From positions 1 to 22,933 of IMG/VR virus record IMGVR_UViG_3300032182_000642: DNA of 22,933 nucleotides. One strand, written 5' to 3'. Shown piece by piece: positions 22,085 through 22,933 of the stretch. The translations under genes and the position numbers were made by a program. The notes under the pieces were generated by a model, which was not told the DNA's origin, did not search any database, and saw only the letters and a list, made by a program, of their open reading frames with translations. The first letter of the stretch is position 1, and each line of letters opens with the position of its first letter. This DNA comes from a virus.

Positions 22085-22785
22085 GCTGGCGCGATGACGC
22101 TTTAGCCCACGCCGTAGAGGAAACGCCCAAAGAGAGTTGCGGGCTGCTGATTATTGAAAAGGGCTTGGAGCGTTATTGGCGTTGCCGCAACCTATCCCAG
22201 GATCCGCACGAGCTGTTCATTATTGATCCAGCTGACTGGGCAAAAGCAGAGGATGCTGGCGAGGTCATCGCCGTTGTTCACAGCCACCCAAATATACCGC
22301 CAAGCCCAAGCCAAGCTGACCTGACTGCCTGCGAGGCAAGCGGTTTGCGTTGGGAAATCGTGAACCCGCAGCTTGAAACCTGGGGCAGTTGTGAGCCAAG
22401 CGGTTATAAATCCCCGTTGATTGGCCGCCCTTGGATTTGGAACGTCACTGACTGCTGGACATTAGTTCGGGACTGGTACGGCACACAGGGAATCGACCTA
22501 CCTGATTGGAAAAGACCGGCAACACCAGAAGAGTTTGACGAGTCTCCGATGTTTGACGAGTTGTGGGCTGAGGCAGGCTTCCGCGAGCTAGCTGAGGATG
22601 AACCGCTTGAAGTCGGCGATGCGTTGCTGTTTGATTTCAAGGGCAAACTCAACCACGTCGGTGTGCTGGTGGAGCCCCAAATGGTGCTGCATCATGTACG
22701 CGGAAGGCTTAGCAGCCGTGACCTGTACGGGCAGCTGCTACTAAAATCAACGGGTAGGAGGTTGCGCCATGCTTCGCAGGATTAA
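22081..22785 (+). CDS. Tail tip peptidoglycan hydrolase (lambda gpK-like, JAMM + NlpC/P60, 234 aa)
   Basis: The ATG at 22081 overlaps the gpL TGA. The N-terminal JAMM/MPN domain shows Glu18 in PKESCGLL, H67-S-H69 and S77-x-x-D80 (HSHPNIPPSPSQAD), the zinc-binding set. The C-terminal NlpC/P60 domain has the nucleophile Cys125 in NVTDCWTLVRDWYG, His192 in LNHVGVLVE and a further polar His at 204/205. Both sets of catalytic residues look intact. In lambda-like phages gpK acts in tail-tip assembly and may cut the cell wall during DNA entry. Length agrees with the family. The gene overlaps the next by 17 bases. Confidence 0.92.
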   Translation: MSWRDDALAHAVEETPKESCGLLIIEKGLERYWRCRNLSQDPHELFIIDPADWAKAEDAGEVIAVVHSHPNIPPSPSQADLTACEASGLRWEIVNPQLETWGSCEPSGYKSPLIGRPWIWNVTDCWTLVRDWYGTQGIDLPDWKRPATPEEFDESPMFDELWAEAGFRELAEDEPLEVGDALLFDFKGKLNHVGVLVEPQMVLHHVRGRLSSRDLYGQLLLKSTGRRLRHASQD

Positions 22786-22933
22786 GCTCTACGGCAGCCT
22801 GGCGAAGTTCATCGGCAAGCGGGTGCTCTACGCCGATGTGGCTAGTGCGGCTGAAACTGTGCGGTTTTTAGTCGCCAACTGGCCAGAGTTACGGCAACAC
22901 ATGGGTGACAAGCATTACAAGGTACTTGTAGGC
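22769..22933 (+). CDS. Tail assembly protein (lambda gpI-like), 3' truncated by window edge
   Basis: The ATG at 22769 has a strong TAGGAGG (22755-22761) at 7-base spacing, inside the end of the gpK gene. The 55 visible codons begin MLRRIKLYGSLAKFIGKRVL and include VASAAETVRFLVANWPELRQ, matching the start of lambda gpI-type proteins (LYG-x-L...FG, then an A-[EV]-x-x-R-x-L helix). The frame is open at the window edge. gpI is needed for tail-tip assembly, and the central tip protein gpJ would be expected downstream. Confidence 0.85.
   Translation, partial: MLRRIKLYGSLAKFIGKRVLYADVASAAETVRFLVANWPELRQHMGDKHYKVLVG

Overview
The window is the late structural region of a tailed double-stranded DNA phage or prophage. 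It runs almost entirely left to right, from the end of the large terminase gene to the start of a lambda gpI-like gene. The tail genes follow the lambda order (tail terminator, tube, frameshifted G/GT chaperone, tape measure, M, L, K, I), so the particle should be a siphovirus with a long non-contractile tail. The tape measure has 1289 residues; at the usual ~0.15 nm per residue this suggests a tail of roughly 190 nm. The host cannot be fixed from this window. Several families (small basic proteins between terminase and portal, DUF4055-type portal, glycine-rich tape-measure core, GFGTKYSNP propeller) remind me of siphoviruses of cyanobacteria or other aquatic bacteria. That is recollection, not proof.

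Head region (1-9650): terminase C-terminal part; four tiny genes, the first two very basic; portal; then a 4.6-kb block of four virion-type proteins (collagen-like; a 528-aa protein; a beta-helix-like protein; a 144-aa protein); then scaffold and major capsid protein, closed by a strong terminator. I see no prohead protease.

Head-tail junction (9651-12900): one small gene on the minus strand with a probable helix-turn-helix, whose start codon overlaps that of a divergent plus-strand gene; then connector, stopper, tail-completion and tail-terminator genes in a tightly overlapping series; then the tail tube gene with its own terminator.

Tail region (12941-22933): tail assembly chaperone with a clear -1 slippery site (CCCAAAA) giving a G/GT pair; terminator; tape measure; gpM-like protein; a four-gene host-recognition module (repeat fibre, seven-repeat propeller, coiled-coil protein, fibre chaperone) placed between M and L; gpL-like protein with a large insertion; gpK-like JAMM + NlpC/P60 hydrolase; and the start of a gpI-like protein. 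Most genes overlap by 1-4 bases or lie a few bases apart, so translational coupling is likely. The main breaks hold terminators or small leader hairpins next to the capsid, tube and tape-measure genes. No tRNA, rRNA, CRISPR array, insertion sequence or attachment site is visible, and no stretch above 300 bases lacks a gene.
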